From positions 1-64,000 of the forward strand of contig NZ_JPWF01000008.1 of the NCBI RefSeq assembly GCF_003326675.1: a DNA stretch of 64,000 bases. The letters run 5' to 3'. The notes beneath the pieces were generated by a model. That model worked only from the letters and a program-made list of their open reading frames with translations, was not told the DNA's origin and searched no databases. Source of the stretch: Thalassospira profundimaris. GTDB taxonomy: Bacteria; Pseudomonadota; Alphaproteobacteria; Rhodospirillales; Thalassospiraceae. How positions within the stretch are numbered: the first letter of the stretch is position 1; each line of letters starts with the position of its first letter. Positions 53,626-63,199 of this stretch are shown here, one piece after another. A program made the position numbers and the translations under genes.

Positions 53626-53646
53626 ATGACAGGTTGATGACAGGTT
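53626..53646 (+). promoter_or_regulatory. 11-bp tandem repeat, candidate TctD site
   Basis: ATGACAGGTT at 53626-53635 and 53637-53646, repeated at 11-bp spacing. Tandem half-sites of this spacing are the usual binding pattern of OmpR-family regulators such as TctD. Lies about 230 bp before tctC, in a 320-bp gap that holds no gene. Confidence 0.45.
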
Positions 53647-53875
53647 CTGCTGCTAACGTCCTCGCACTGCCGATCCGGTAACTCGTGAAGTTGCCGGGAC
53701 AAACAAAAAGAATATCGGCAAGGGAGGTCTGACTTAATAACCGCATGCAGATGGACTTAGGGTATCCGCATCGCGGTTTTTGACGCTCTTCCTTGCTGAA
53801 GTTTTGTTCCTGCTGGTCGGTCCGCCACCACAATGGTGGCCTGGGAAAATGCTTTAGTGTCTGGAGGAGACCCTG

Positions 53876-54874
53876 ATGAATAAGCTGACGATGTTCTCGC
53901 GTCGCGGATTTATTGCTGCAGCTACGGCTGTTGCTGTTTCAACTGCTGCATTTGGTGCAATCGATGCCAAAGCCGCAGAAATCAACGAAATTCACTTTGT
54001 CATTCCGGGTGGCGCAGGCGGCGGCTGGGATGGCACCGCACGTGGTACCGGTGAAGCCCTAACCAAATCGGGCCTGGTTGGCACCGCGTCTTATGAAAAC
54101 ATGTCTGGCGGCGGCGGCGGCAAAGCCATTGCCTATATGATCGAAGCAGCGGATCGTCTGGACAACACCCTGATGGTGAACTCCACCCCGATCATCGTTC
54201 GTTCGTTGACCGGTGTCTTCCCGCAGTCCTTCCGCGACCTGACCCCGATTGCAGCTGTTGTTGCTGAATATGCTGCATTCGCAGTACCGGCAGACAGCCC
54301 GTATCAGTCCTTCACCGACGTTGTAAACGCAGTCAAATCTGATCCGAGCTCTGTCAAGTTCGGTGGCGGCTCGGTTCGTGGCGGTATGGACCATATCGTT
54401 GCGGCCTATGCAGTTCAGAAAGGCGGCGGCGACGCGAAACAGGTTAAATACATTCCGTACGACGCCGGTGGCAAAGCAATCGCCGGTCTTCTGTCGGGTG
54501 AAACCGAAGTTCTGTCGACCGGTCTTGGTGAACTTCTCGAACTTGCCAAAGCTGGCCAGGTCCGCATTCTTGCTGTGACCTCCAAAGAACGTATCGAAGC
54601 AGCTCCGGAAGTTCCGTCGCTCGGTGAACTCGGCATTGATGCTGAATTCGTCAACTGGCGCGGTTATTTCGGCTCGCCTACTCTGTCCGCTGACAAAGCA
54701 GACGCCTATGCAGCCGTCCTCAAAGACGTTCAGGCAACCGAAGCATGGGAAACCGTCCGCAAGCGTAATGGCTGGGAAAAAATCTATAAGCCGCGCGCAG
54801 AGTTTTCCTCCTTCATGGAAAACCAGGAAAAGGTCGTTGGCGACCTGATGCGTGAACTCGGCTTCCTGAAATAA
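53876..54874 (+). CDS. tctC: Tripartite tricarboxylate transporter binding protein TctC
   Basis: Periplasmic Bug-family receptor of 332 residues. The N terminus has a twin-arginine motif SRRGFIAAA followed by a hydrophobic stretch and cleavage near AKAAE, so Tat export is likely. Body motifs fit the family: VIPGGAGGGWDGTARG, NMSGGGGGKAIAYM, YIPYDAGGKAIAGLLSGE. GGAGGAG ribosome site. First gene of tctCBA. Confidence 0.93.
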   Translation: MNKLTMFSRRGFIAAATAVAVSTAAFGAIDAKAAEINEIHFVIPGGAGGGWDGTARGTGEALTKSGLVGTASYENMSGGGGGKAIAYMIEAADRLDNTLMVNSTPIIVRSLTGVFPQSFRDLTPIAAVVAEYAAFAVPADSPYQSFTDVVNAVKSDPSSVKFGGGSVRGGMDHIVAAYAVQKGGGDAKQVKYIPYDAGGKAIAGLLSGETEVLSTGLGELLELAKAGQVRILAVTSKERIEAAPEVPSLGELGIDAEFVNWRGYFGSPTLSADKADAYAAVLKDVQATEAWETVRKRNGWEKIYKPRAEFSSFMENQEKVVGDLMRELGFLK

Positions 54875-54918
54875 GCCATTAGAATACAAGTAAAAAGACC
54901 TCCGAAGGAAACCACGCC

Positions 54919-55398
54919 ATGTCCATCAATCGCGACAAATTCGGCGCATTGCTATTCCTATGCCTTGCTCTGATCTATGGCTTTTATATCAGTGATATCC
55001 CGCTCCTGTTTGGGGACGAAGATGCACCGTTTAATGCCAGAACTCTCCCTACTGCCCTTGCCTGGATACTGGGCGTGGTTTCCTTCGTCCAACTGATCCT
55101 GCCGGCCAATGAAGAGGCCGGCAGTCTCTCAAATGCGTTTCGCGGCCTCAAATGGCGTCGCGTACTCATTCTTGCTGTGCTGATGGTGTTCTATGGACTG
55201 ACCATCAAGAGGCTTGGTTTTCCGCTTTCGACGTCACTCTTCCTGATGGGCGGATTCTACGTCCTTGGTGAAAGACGCCTTCATGTCCTGATCCCGACGG
55301 CTGTCGGTGTTGCGTTGGCATTCTGGGGGCTGTTGCACCTGATGGGAATTTATTTGCAGCCGGGCGATCTGTTCTACTGGATTTCAAACAATGCTTGA
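54919..55398 (+). CDS. tctB: Tripartite tricarboxylate transporter small permease TctB
   Basis: 159 residues with four hydrophobic segments (near 8-25, 45-60, 75-95 and 105-140), low conservation as usual for TctB. Begins 45 bp after tctC and overlaps tctA by 8 bp, so position and topology support the call. Confidence 0.88.
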   Translation: MSINRDKFGALLFLCLALIYGFYISDIPLLFGDEDAPFNARTLPTALAWILGVVSFVQLILPANEEAGSLSNAFRGLKWRRVLILAVLMVFYGLTIKRLGFPLSTSLFLMGGFYVLGERRLHVLIPTAVGVALAFWGLLHLMGIYLQPGDLFYWISNNA

Positions 55399-56926
55399 TG
55401 GAATTTTCCAAGGTCTCTCGACCGCCGTCCTGCCAATCAACCTTTTGATGGTTTCGGTTGGCTGTTTCGCGGGTACCTTCATCGGGATGCTTCCCGGTCT
55501 TGGCCCGATCACCGCAATTGCCCTGATGATCCCGATCACCTATGGATTTGATCCGTCAACCGGACTGATCCTGATGGCCGGTGTTTATTATGGCGCCATC
55601 TTTGGTGGTTCCACATCATCCATCCTGATCAACGCACCGGGTGTTGCCGGTACGGTTGCAACCGCCTTTGACGGTTACCCGATGGCCCAGAAAGGTCAGG
55701 CAGGCAAGGCCCTTGCAATTGCCGCCTACTCATCTTTCTCGGGTGGTACCATTGCGGCAATCTTCCTTCTGGTAGCAGCACCTGCATTGGCATCCGTTTC
55801 GCTTTCATTCCAGTCTGCCGATTATTTCGCCCTGATGGTTCTTGGCCTGACCGCTGTTTCGGCCTTTGCCGGCAAGGGACAGGTTCTTAAGGCGATCACC
55901 ATGACGCTGTTTGGCATCATGCTCTCGACCATCGGGACTGATCCGGCCGCAGGTGTTGCACGCTTTACCTTTGGCAGCATGGACCTTGTTGATGGTATCA
56001 GCTTCCTACTGTTGGCGATGTCGACCTTTGCGCTTTCCGAAGCTTTGTTGTCGATCCTGCGTCCGACAAAGGACACGCGTAGCGACGAGGAAAAGGCCCT
56101 TAAAAGCCTAGGCTCGATGAAGCTGTCCAAGGAAGAAGTCAAAACCATGGTTCCGGTAATCGGCCGTTCGTCGATCCTTGGCTTCTTTACCGGCGTTCTG
56201 CCCGGTGCCGGTGCGACCATTGCCTCTTTCCTGGCTTATGGCATGGAGCGCAACCTGGCATCGGCCAAGGAAAAGCTGCAATTTGGCAAAGGCTCGATCC
56301 GTGGTCTGGCTGCACCCGAAACCGCAAACAATGCGGCGTGCTCCGGCTCGTTCGTTCCGCTTTTGACCCTTGGGATTCCGGGTTCGGGCACGACGGCTGT
56401 CATGATGGGGGCGCTGATTTCCTATGGCGTTCAGCCCGGTCCGCGCCTGTTTGTTGAACAGCCCGCCGTGTTCTGGTCGGTCATCATCTCGATGTATATC
56501 GGTAACGTGGTGCTTCTGATCCTGAACCTGCCGCTGATCCCTTATATCTCGCGTTTGCTTGCGCTGCCCCAGCAGCTTTTGGTGCCGTTCGTTCTGTTCT
56601 TCTCGCTGGTCGGTGTTTATCTGGTGACCTTCAACACCATGGACATCCACATGATGGTGATTGCCGCAGCAATCGCAATCGGCCTGCGTCTCCTGAACTA
56701 TCCGATGGCGCCGATGCTTCTTGGCTTCATTCTGGGCAAGATGATGGAAGAAAACCTGCGTCGTGCATTGGCAATCAGCGACGGTTCGATTTCATTCCTC
56801 TGGGAACGCCCGATCACGCTTGTCATTCTTCTGATCAGCATCCTGTTCCTTGCTGCCCCGCTGATCGGTAACTTCCGTGAATGGATGCGTAACCGCAAAG
56901 CGGTTCCGAATGACGGTGAGTTCTAA
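55391..56926 (+). CDS. tctA: Tripartite tricarboxylate transporter large permease TctA
   Basis: 511-residue permease with about 11-12 TM helices. TctA signature GMLPGLGPITAIALMIPITY (Gly-rich re-entrant loop) and its internal pseudo-repeat GFFTGVLPGAGATIASFLAY, plus FGGSTSSILINAPG and LTLGIPGSGTTAVMMGAL. Imports citrate-like acids with sodium or proton drive. Confidence 0.95.
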   Translation: MLDGIFQGLSTAVLPINLLMVSVGCFAGTFIGMLPGLGPITAIALMIPITYGFDPSTGLILMAGVYYGAIFGGSTSSILINAPGVAGTVATAFDGYPMAQKGQAGKALAIAAYSSFSGGTIAAIFLLVAAPALASVSLSFQSADYFALMVLGLTAVSAFAGKGQVLKAITMTLFGIMLSTIGTDPAAGVARFTFGSMDLVDGISFLLLAMSTFALSEALLSILRPTKDTRSDEEKALKSLGSMKLSKEEVKTMVPVIGRSSILGFFTGVLPGAGATIASFLAYGMERNLASAKEKLQFGKGSIRGLAAPETANNAACSGSFVPLLTLGIPGSGTTAVMMGALISYGVQPGPRLFVEQPAVFWSVIISMYIGNVVLLILNLPLIPYISRLLALPQQLLVPFVLFFSLVGVYLVTFNTMDIHMMVIAAAIAIGLRLLNYPMAPMLLGFILGKMMEENLRRALAISDGSISFLWERPITLVILLISILFLAAPLIGNFREWMRNRKAVPNDGEF

Positions 56927-56961
56927 GACACGACGATAATCGCCACGAAGGAATTTGGTAG

Positions 56962-58644
56962 ATGCGTTTTATTGATAACCTGTCGATTGGTCCCAAAACC
57001 CTTTTGGTTCCTGTCTTCCTGATGGTCGTCATTGTCGCGATGGGAATTGCCACAGTTGCAACTCTGCAAAGCGAAAAAGAAACACTCACCAGCCTTCGTG
57101 TCGAAGCCTATGAACGGCGATCCGATGCCCTGACGTTAAGCAATGCCTTGAATGAAGCGCACGGATCGCTGTTTCGCATTCTGACATGGGATTCCAACGG
57201 CATTAATGCCGCTGTAGTTCCCGACCTTCGTGAAAAGGTCAGCAAACTGTCCGCCGAACTGGCACCGATCGCCGAACGACTGGCAACTGTTGGCGGTGAA
57301 GAATTTTCAGCCAACTACGCCAAATACATGGAACAGGTTGATCAGTTCCTTGTTGAAAGCGAAATGAATATCTACGGCGCGCTTGAAGTTATCGCGCAGG
57401 CCGATGAGACATTTCAGGCGCTTCAGGTCCCCCTGAATGCCATCCTGGTCCAGTCCCATGAAATTGCTACCACCTCCTTTGCCGATGCATCATCAAAGGC
57501 AGAAGCATTGCAGCGCGTATTTGTCATCGTTGCTGTGGTGGTTGTCGGGATTGCCGGGATCGTATCGATCTTTGTATCGCGACGCATCTCACGCCCGATG
57601 ACCGATCTTGCCCGCCTGATCGAACAAATTTCCAATGGTGATCTGGATATCGACATCCGCGGCGGTCAGCGCCGCGACGAGATCGGAACCGTTGCCCGGT
57701 CAGTTACCGTACTGCGCGACCAATCACGCGAAGCAGAAACCCTGCGTAAGGAACGCGAACGTGTGCGCGCTGTCGAACGCCAGCGTCAGCAAGATCTGAT
57801 CGAAGCAACCGAGCATTTCCAGCGCACCGTTCAGGAAGCCCTTTCCGGCTTTGACCGGGAATTCGGATCATTGAATGGTTCGGCAAGTGATATGGAACAG
57901 ATCGCCACCCATGCAAGTGCGCGTTCCGCCGATGCCAGCCAGCATTCCGAACAGGTCCTTCATCATATCGAAGCGGTATCGCAAACGACCGCAAGCCTGT
58001 CCGAAGCCATCGCCGAAATCGGCCATCAGGCACAGAATTCTGCAACGGTCGCCGGTCGTGCGCGTGAAGAAAGCGAACATTCCCGCGCCTTGTTCGAGCA
58101 ACTGACAACCGCAACCCAGCGCATTGGCGATATCGTTAGCCTGATCGAAGATATTGCAAGCCAAACCAATCTTCTTGCCCTGAACGCTACGATTGAGGCC
58201 GCCCGTGCGGGCGATGCCGGCAAGGGTTTTGCTGTGGTCGCTGGCGAAGTTAAAAACCTTGCCTCGCAAACAGCACGTGCCACAGATGAAATTGCAAGCC
58301 AGGTCGAAGAAATCCGCGGGTTGACGGACAATGTGGTCGCCGCCCTTCATAGTGTGGCAGATGTCATTGGCGAAGTGGATCAGTCCGCGGCGGCCATTGC
58401 CGCCGCTGTTGAAGAACAACAAGCATCAACCGCTGGCATTTCAGACAGCATTCAGGATGCGAATGGCGGCATGCGCACCGTTGCCGAGGCTGTCGGCGCA
58501 CTTGATAATGAAACCGCACGGGTCCATAACGGCTCGGAAAATGTCACACGGGCAACCAACACCCTGAATACCGAAGCATCCCGTCTGCGCGACGCGATCG
58601 ACGGGTTCCTCGATCAGATTGAAAAGAACAAGGCTGAAGCATAA
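56962..58644 (+). CDS. Methyl-accepting chemotaxis protein, four-helix sensor
   Basis: 560 residues. N-terminal TM (about 10-32), an all-helical periplasmic domain of 4HB type (about 35-180), second TM (190-210), HAMP ending at [11 protein letters not shown], then a signalling domain with [20 protein letters not shown]. It follows tctA by 35 bp and overlaps the next gene's ATG, so it is likely made with the transporter and may sense the same acid. Confidence 0.93.
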   Translation: MRFIDNLSIGPKTLLVPVFLMVVIVAMGIATVATLQSEKETLTSLRVEAYERRSDALTLSNALNEAHGSLFRILTWDSNGINAAVVPDLREKVSKLSAELAPIAERLATVGGEEFSANYAKYMEQVDQFLVESEMNIYGALEVIAQADETFQALQVPLNAILVQSHEIATTSFADASSKAEALQRVFVIVAVVVVGIAGIVSIFVSRRISRPMTDLARLIEQISNGDLDIDIRGGQRRDEIGTVARSVTVLRDQSREAETLRKERERVRAVERQRQQDLIEATEHFQRTVQEALSGFDREFGSLNGSASDMEQIATHASARSADASQHSEQVLHHIEAVSQTTASLSEAIAEIGHQAQNSATVAGRAREESEHSRALFEQLTTATQRIGDIVSLIEDIASQTNLLALNATIEAARAGDAGKGFAVVAGEVKNLASQTARATDEIASQVEEIRGLTDNVVAALHSVADVIGEVDQSAAAIAAAVEEQQASTAGISDSIQDANGGMRTVAEAVGALDNETARVHNGSENVTRATNTLNTEASRLRDAIDGFLDQIEKNKAEA

Positions 58645-59765
58645 TGACCAAAACACAGAACGATCCATCGAATGACAGTTGGATCAATCGCGCTTCTCGT
58701 GTTTTGACACCGGCCTTTTTCAAAAAACTGACCATTGGTCTCGGCATTGGTTTGATCGGTGGCTTGATCGCCCATTCCATCAATATGCCGCTCGCTTGGA
58801 TGATGGGCCCGATGCTTGCGACCTTTATCGCAAGCCTTATGCGGGTCCCAATGGGAATCCCCATGCAGTTTCGGTCTGCCATTCTGGCGGTGATCGGCAT
58901 TTTTCTGGGGGCATCCTTTACGCCCGATACCTTTGATCAGGCCGCGCGATGGCCGATCAGCATGATTGCCGTTCTGCTGTATGTCCCGGTCATCACTGTC
59001 ATCATCACCTGGTTTTACAGCAAGGTCGCCCGTCTTGATCCGGCAACGGCCCTGTTTTCCGCAACGCCGGGCGGCTTGACGCCGATGGTGGTGCTGGGTG
59101 CCGCGGCGGGCGGGAATGAACAGGAAATCGCCCTGACCCAAGGCCTGCGCGTCCTGTTGCTGGTTATGTCCGCACCCTTGATCGTTCTGGTGATTACCGG
59201 TGTGGTCGCCAATGGTCACGGCGATGCTGATGCCATCCATATGAGTCTGGGCGAAGGCACCCTGACCGCCATATGTGCCCTGATTACCATTTTTGTATTC
59301 CGCAAGATCGGCGTTCCGGCGTCCTACATGACCGGTGCCATGGCTGCCAGCATGGTCTTGCATGTCACAGGCATCGTTGAAGGCAACCTGCCCGACTGGC
59401 TTCTGGCTGGAAGCCTCCTGATCCTTGGTTCGGCCATTGGCAGCCGCTTTTCCGGCGTCAAGCTTGCCGTTCTTGGACGTTTGGCGATCTATTCAATCCT
59501 CGCAACTCTTGTTGTTCTGGCCTTTACTGGCGTGGTTGCATGGTTTGTCGCGCAATGGCTTGATCTTGATTTTATCGCTGTCCTTCTGGCCTTTGCCCCA
59601 GGCGGCGTTGCCGAGATGTCCTTGATCGCACTTGCCCTAGATGTCGAGCCAAGCTTTGTTGCCTTCCATCATATTGTACGTATTTTTGAAATCGTACTAT
59701 TGGCCCCGATCATGGCGAAGTGGTTCGAACGCCATATGAAACGCAAGAATGGCGCCACGGAATAA
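58644..59765 (+). CDS. AbrB-family membrane protein
   Basis: 373 residues, about ten TM helices in two homologous halves. The repeated family motif appears as MPLAWMMGPMLATFI in the first half and VPASYMTGAMAASMV in the second, with LFSATPGGLTPMVVLGA and LLAFAPGGVAEMSLIAL. Annotated elsewhere as 'ammonia monooxygenase' or AbrB; in several genomes it accompanies tripartite transporters. ATG shares bases with the chemoreceptor stop. Confidence 0.88.
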   Translation: MTKTQNDPSNDSWINRASRVLTPAFFKKLTIGLGIGLIGGLIAHSINMPLAWMMGPMLATFIASLMRVPMGIPMQFRSAILAVIGIFLGASFTPDTFDQAARWPISMIAVLLYVPVITVIITWFYSKVARLDPATALFSATPGGLTPMVVLGAAAGGNEQEIALTQGLRVLLLVMSAPLIVLVITGVVANGHGDADAIHMSLGEGTLTAICALITIFVFRKIGVPASYMTGAMAASMVLHVTGIVEGNLPDWLLAGSLLILGSAIGSRFSGVKLAVLGRLAIYSILATLVVLAFTGVVAWFVAQWLDLDFIAVLLAFAPGGVAEMSLIALALDVEPSFVAFHHIVRIFEIVLLAPIMAKWFERHMKRKNGATE

Positions 59766-59855
59766 CGCACCGTTCAGCACACGTACAATTATCTGAATAC
59801 TCAGAGGATTACGGGATAAATCGCACCTGACTTACCAAGAAAACACAGGCGCGTG

Positions 59856-60335
59856 TTAATCCCGTTTTTCAACAATGACATCGTGGTCAAGAACGGGTGC
59901 AACATCAATATCACTGGCATCCATCATGCCTGACACCCGCTGCAATGCCGCGATCAGGAATGTCTGTTCCCATTCTTCAAGATTGTTGAAGTTATCAGAA
60001 AAACGATCATGCAATGCCATTGGCGCACGATCGAGAATAGCCACGCCTTGATCAGTCAGACGGACAAATACCTTGCGCTTGTCGGTATCGCCACGTTCGC
60101 GCGATACAAATCCCATTAACTGCAATTTATCGACCAATGACGTCGTCGATGCCTGGGCAAGATTAACCTTTGCAGCAATCTGGCCGACCGTCATTTCACC
60201 GAACTCTTCCAAAGACTGCAACACCAGCAATTGCGACGTTTTCAATCCGGTAATTTTACCGAGTTTTTTTGCGTGAATGTCACTCGCGCGCAAAATTCGG
60301 CGAATTGAAATCAGAGCTTCGTGCAATTTGTCCAT
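59856..60335 (-). CDS. MarR-family regulator, EctR-like
   Basis: 159 residues with winged-helix core (MTVGQIAAKVNLAQASTTSL, VDKLQLMGFVSRERG, DTDKRKVFVRLTDQG). Divergent from the ectoine genes by 323 bp, where methylotrophs and other proteobacteria carry EctR (CosR) repressors of the same class. It probably responds to osmolarity. Confidence 0.9.
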   Translation of the reverse strand: MDKLHEALISIRRILRASDIHAKKLGKITGLKTSQLLVLQSLEEFGEMTVGQIAAKVNLAQASTTSLVDKLQLMGFVSRERGDTDKRKVFVRLTDQGVAILDRAPMALHDRFSDNFNNLEEWEQTFLIAALQRVSGMMDASDIDVAPVLDHDVIVEKRD

Positions 60336-60658
60336 TTTGGCGATCCGGGCATCAATTATTGTCCTGTTGCAGGCACTGTTTTAGCCGTGAAACCCGCAGT
60401 TCGCAACGAATTACAGCATAATTCAATCGACTTTCTATGATTTAATATATCGACACTCGGTATTTTATCACGCTGCAGGTTTCACCAGCTCAATACACTT
60501 TCATCGAAATACGATTAATTATAAATTGTTTATTTTCACTAAGTTAACTTGTTTAACAAGATTTTCACAGTCAAACCCTTGATCATTTTATATCGATATT
60601 CTATACATCTGACGCGACATGAATGATCGTATATCGAAATAACAGAACAGGCAGACCG
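60336..60658. promoter_or_regulatory. Ectoine promoter/operator region
   Basis: AT-rich 323-bp divergent region. TATATCGA occurs three times (60446-60453, 60589-60596, 60630-60637), and two perfect palindromes overlap at AAGTTAACTT (60541-60550) and CTTGT-TTA-ACAAG (60548-60560). TTGATC...TATTCT near 60579-60602 is a possible promoter. These are candidate EctR sites; none is confirmed. Confidence 0.5.
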
Positions 60659-61207
60659 ATGAAAATTGCCACCACAAAGGGCAATACCGGCCAGAAAGCC
60701 AACCTGATTATCCGAAAACCCAAGGCCACAGACGGCGCAACAGTGAACAACCTGATCGCCGAGTGTAAGCCATTGGATGAAAACTCGATGTATTGCAATC
60801 TGCTGCAATGCTCACACTTCGCAGACACCTGCGCGATTGCAGAACTTGATGGCGAAGCCGTAGGGTTCGTATCGGGCTATATTGTGCCCAACAAAAACAG
60901 CCAGCTATTCATCTGGCAGGTCGCCGTATCACCCAAGGCACGCGGATTGCGCCTGGCAAAGCGCCTGATCCTTGACATCCTTGATCGTCCGGCATGCCAC
61001 AACGTGACCGAACTGAACACGACGATTACGTCAACCAACGCCCCGTCTCAGGGCGTCTTCCGTTCAGTCGCACGCGAGCTTGGCGCCGACGTCAAACGCA
61101 AAGTCCAGTTCGAACGTGAAACCCATTTCGAGGGTGCCGCCGCGAGCGAGATTTTGTGGCAGATCGGCCCGTTTGAACGTGAAGATGTCGAACGCGTTGC
61201 CGCCTGA
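60659..61207 (+). CDS. ectA: L-2,4-diaminobutyrate acetyltransferase
   Basis: GNAT enzyme of 182 residues that acetylates diaminobutyrate in ectoine synthesis. Family hallmarks: DENSMYCNLLQCSHFADTC, then FIWQVAVSPKARGLRLAKR (acetyl-CoA site, shifted from the usual RGQGLA). ATG at 60659 (MKIATTKG) is preferred to 60623; both ribosome sites are weak. Followed by ectB after 153 bp. Confidence 0.93.
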   Translation: MKIATTKGNTGQKANLIIRKPKATDGATVNNLIAECKPLDENSMYCNLLQCSHFADTCAIAELDGEAVGFVSGYIVPNKNSQLFIWQVAVSPKARGLRLAKRLILDILDRPACHNVTELNTTITSTNAPSQGVFRSVARELGADVKRKVQFERETHFEGAAASEILWQIGPFEREDVERVAA

Positions 61208-61360
61208 TCTAGCCCAACCAATTCGGCCAAACTAATCTGGCCAACTGATTTTCACCCATTTCATGCTGTGAACCGATCACATCCTTTTTGGAACAACCCG
61301 ACCGCCGGGACGTTTGGCATGACATGTGGATTTGATTTTCCCAATCTGAAAGAGGGAACC

Positions 61361-62644
61361 ATGACTGTATTTGATCGCCTTGAATCGGAAGTTCAGAGCT
61401 ATGCACGCTCCTTCCCCGTCACCTTTGAAAAAGCAGAAGGCGCCTGGCTCACCGACGACAACGGTAACCGCTATCTTGATTTTCTTGCTGGCGCAGGCAG
61501 CCTGAATTACGGGCACAACCATCCGGTCTTGCAGGAAAAGCTGATTGATTACATCAAATCAAACGGCATTACCCACGGCCTGGATATGCACACCAAGGCC
61601 AAGGCAGCCTTCCTTGAAGCGCTTGAAGGCAAAATCCTCAAACCGCGTGATATGGAATACAAGGTCCAGTTTACCGGCCCGACCGGCACCAATGCCGTCG
61701 AAGCCGCCCTGAAGCTGGCACGCCGCGTCAAAGGCCGTGAAACCGTCATTTCGTTCACCAACGGCTTCCACGGCTGCACCTTGGGCTCGCTTGCCATCAC
61801 CGGCAACGAACACCATCGTGGTGCAGCTGGCGTGTCGCTTGATAATGCCGTTGCGGTCCCGTTTGATGGCTATATGGGCGATGGTGCCGATACGACTGAG
61901 TACCTTGACCGGGTCCTGTCCGACAATTCCAGTGGCGTGGCCCTGCCCGCTGCCGTGATTGCAGAAACCCTTCAGGGCGAAGGTGGCTTGAATGCTGCTG
62001 ATTTCGGCTGGCTCAAAAACCTCGAAACGGTTTGCCGCAAACACGACATCCTTCTGATTATCGATGACATTCAGGCAGGCTGCGGTCGTACCGGCACCTT
62101 TTTCAGCTTTGAGCCCGCAGGTATCAAACCCGACATGATCACGCTGTCGAAATCTCTTTCGGCCTATGGCCTTCCGCTTGCGGTGGTTCTGATCAAGCCG
62201 GAACATGACATCTGGCATCCGGGCGAACATAACGGCACCTTCCGTGGCAACAACCACGCGTTTGTGACTGCTGCTGCTGCACTTGATCATTTCTGGTCGG
62301 ATGACAAATTCGCATCCGATGTTCGCGACAAGGCCGAATTCCTTGGCGCACGCCTTGAAGAAATCGCGCAGCGTTATGGTGATGGTAAATTGTATCGCAA
62401 GGGCCGTGGCCTGATGCAGGGCATCTGCTTTGAAAGCGGTGAAATGGCATCCAAAGTCACCAAGGAATGCTTCAAACATAATCTGGTTATCGAAACCAGT
62501 GGGCCGGAAGACGAAGTGGTGAAATGCCTTGTGCCGTTGATCATCTCCAAGCAGGATTTGGCACATGGTCTTGATATTCTTGAACTGGCAACAGCCAAAG
62601 CCATGGGCAAGAGTGTCGCACCGGCCAAAGCTGCTGCTGAATAA
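61361..62644 (+). CDS. ectB: Diaminobutyrate--2-oxoglutarate transaminase
   Basis: PLP-dependent class III transaminase of 427 residues. NYGHNHPVLQEKLIDYI, FTGPTGTNAVEAALKLAR, LLIIDDIQAGCGRTGTFF and PLP Lys in ITLSKSLSAYGLPLA are all present. Makes diaminobutyrate from aspartate semialdehyde and glutamate. ATG at 61361 follows GAGGGAACC. The ectA-ectB gap carries a tandem pair (AATTCGGCCAAACT at 61220, AATCTGGCCAACT at 61234). Confidence 0.96.
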   Translation: MTVFDRLESEVQSYARSFPVTFEKAEGAWLTDDNGNRYLDFLAGAGSLNYGHNHPVLQEKLIDYIKSNGITHGLDMHTKAKAAFLEALEGKILKPRDMEYKVQFTGPTGTNAVEAALKLARRVKGRETVISFTNGFHGCTLGSLAITGNEHHRGAAGVSLDNAVAVPFDGYMGDGADTTEYLDRVLSDNSSGVALPAAVIAETLQGEGGLNAADFGWLKNLETVCRKHDILLIIDDIQAGCGRTGTFFSFEPAGIKPDMITLSKSLSAYGLPLAVVLIKPEHDIWHPGEHNGTFRGNNHAFVTAAAALDHFWSDDKFASDVRDKAEFLGARLEEIAQRYGDGKLYRKGRGLMQGICFESGEMASKVTKECFKHNLVIETSGPEDEVVKCLVPLIISKQDLAHGLDILELATAKAMGKSVAPAKAAAE

Positions 62645-62710
62645 TGCCGACTTGGGCGGCGCGCACTTGTGCCGCCCTGCCCCACAACTTTATAAATCAA
62701 AGAGTTAAAG

Positions 62711-63112
62711 ATGATTGTTCGCACACTGAAAGAATGTGAAGCATCCGGTCGCCGCGTTGTATCGGACAACTGGGAAAGCACCCGTTTGTCGCTTGCAGAT
62801 GACGGCATGGGCTTCTCGTTCCATATCACCACCATCTATGCCGGCACCGAAACCGAGATCTGCTATGCCAACCATTTCGAGACGGTTTATTGCATCTCGG
62901 GCAATGGTGAAGTCGAAACCATCGAAGATGGCAAGAAATACAAGATTGAACCGGGCACGGTTTACATCCTGAACAAACATGATCGCCACTATCTGCGTGG
63001 CGGCACCGAGGACATGGTTGTGGCCTGCGCCTTCAACCCGCCTCTTAACGGTCGCGAAGTTCATGATGAAAACGGGGTTTACCCGCTCGATGGTGACGCA
63101 CTCGCCAGCTAG
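62711..63112 (+). CDS. ectC: Ectoine synthase
   Basis: Cupin of 133 residues closing acetyl-diaminobutyrate to ectoine. Start [20 protein letters not shown] and later [20 protein letters not shown] with [13 protein letters not shown] are diagnostic. A GC-rich stem lies between ectB and ectC (62654-62677). Confidence 0.96.
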   Translation: MIVRTLKECEASGRRVVSDNWESTRLSLADDGMGFSFHITTIYAGTETEICYANHFETVYCISGNGEVETIEDGKKYKIEPGTVYILNKHDRHYLRGGTEDMVVACAFNPPLNGREVHDENGVYPLDGDALAS

Positions 63113-63199
63113 GACTCTTGATTGGGGCGGCCGGTAACGACCGCCTCAAACTTTCTTACACCAATAAACTTCCAAGGAAACGCCCCCAAAGGAGGCAAC

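Noticed and set aside
54059-54889. Long minus-strand open frame opposite tctC
   Set aside because: tctC on the plus strand has a signal peptide and clear family motifs; the antisense frame is Cys/Arg-rich and unlike a protein.
61559-62566. 335-codon frame antisense to ectB
   Set aside because: ectB is unambiguous; the opposite frame has no recognisable domain.
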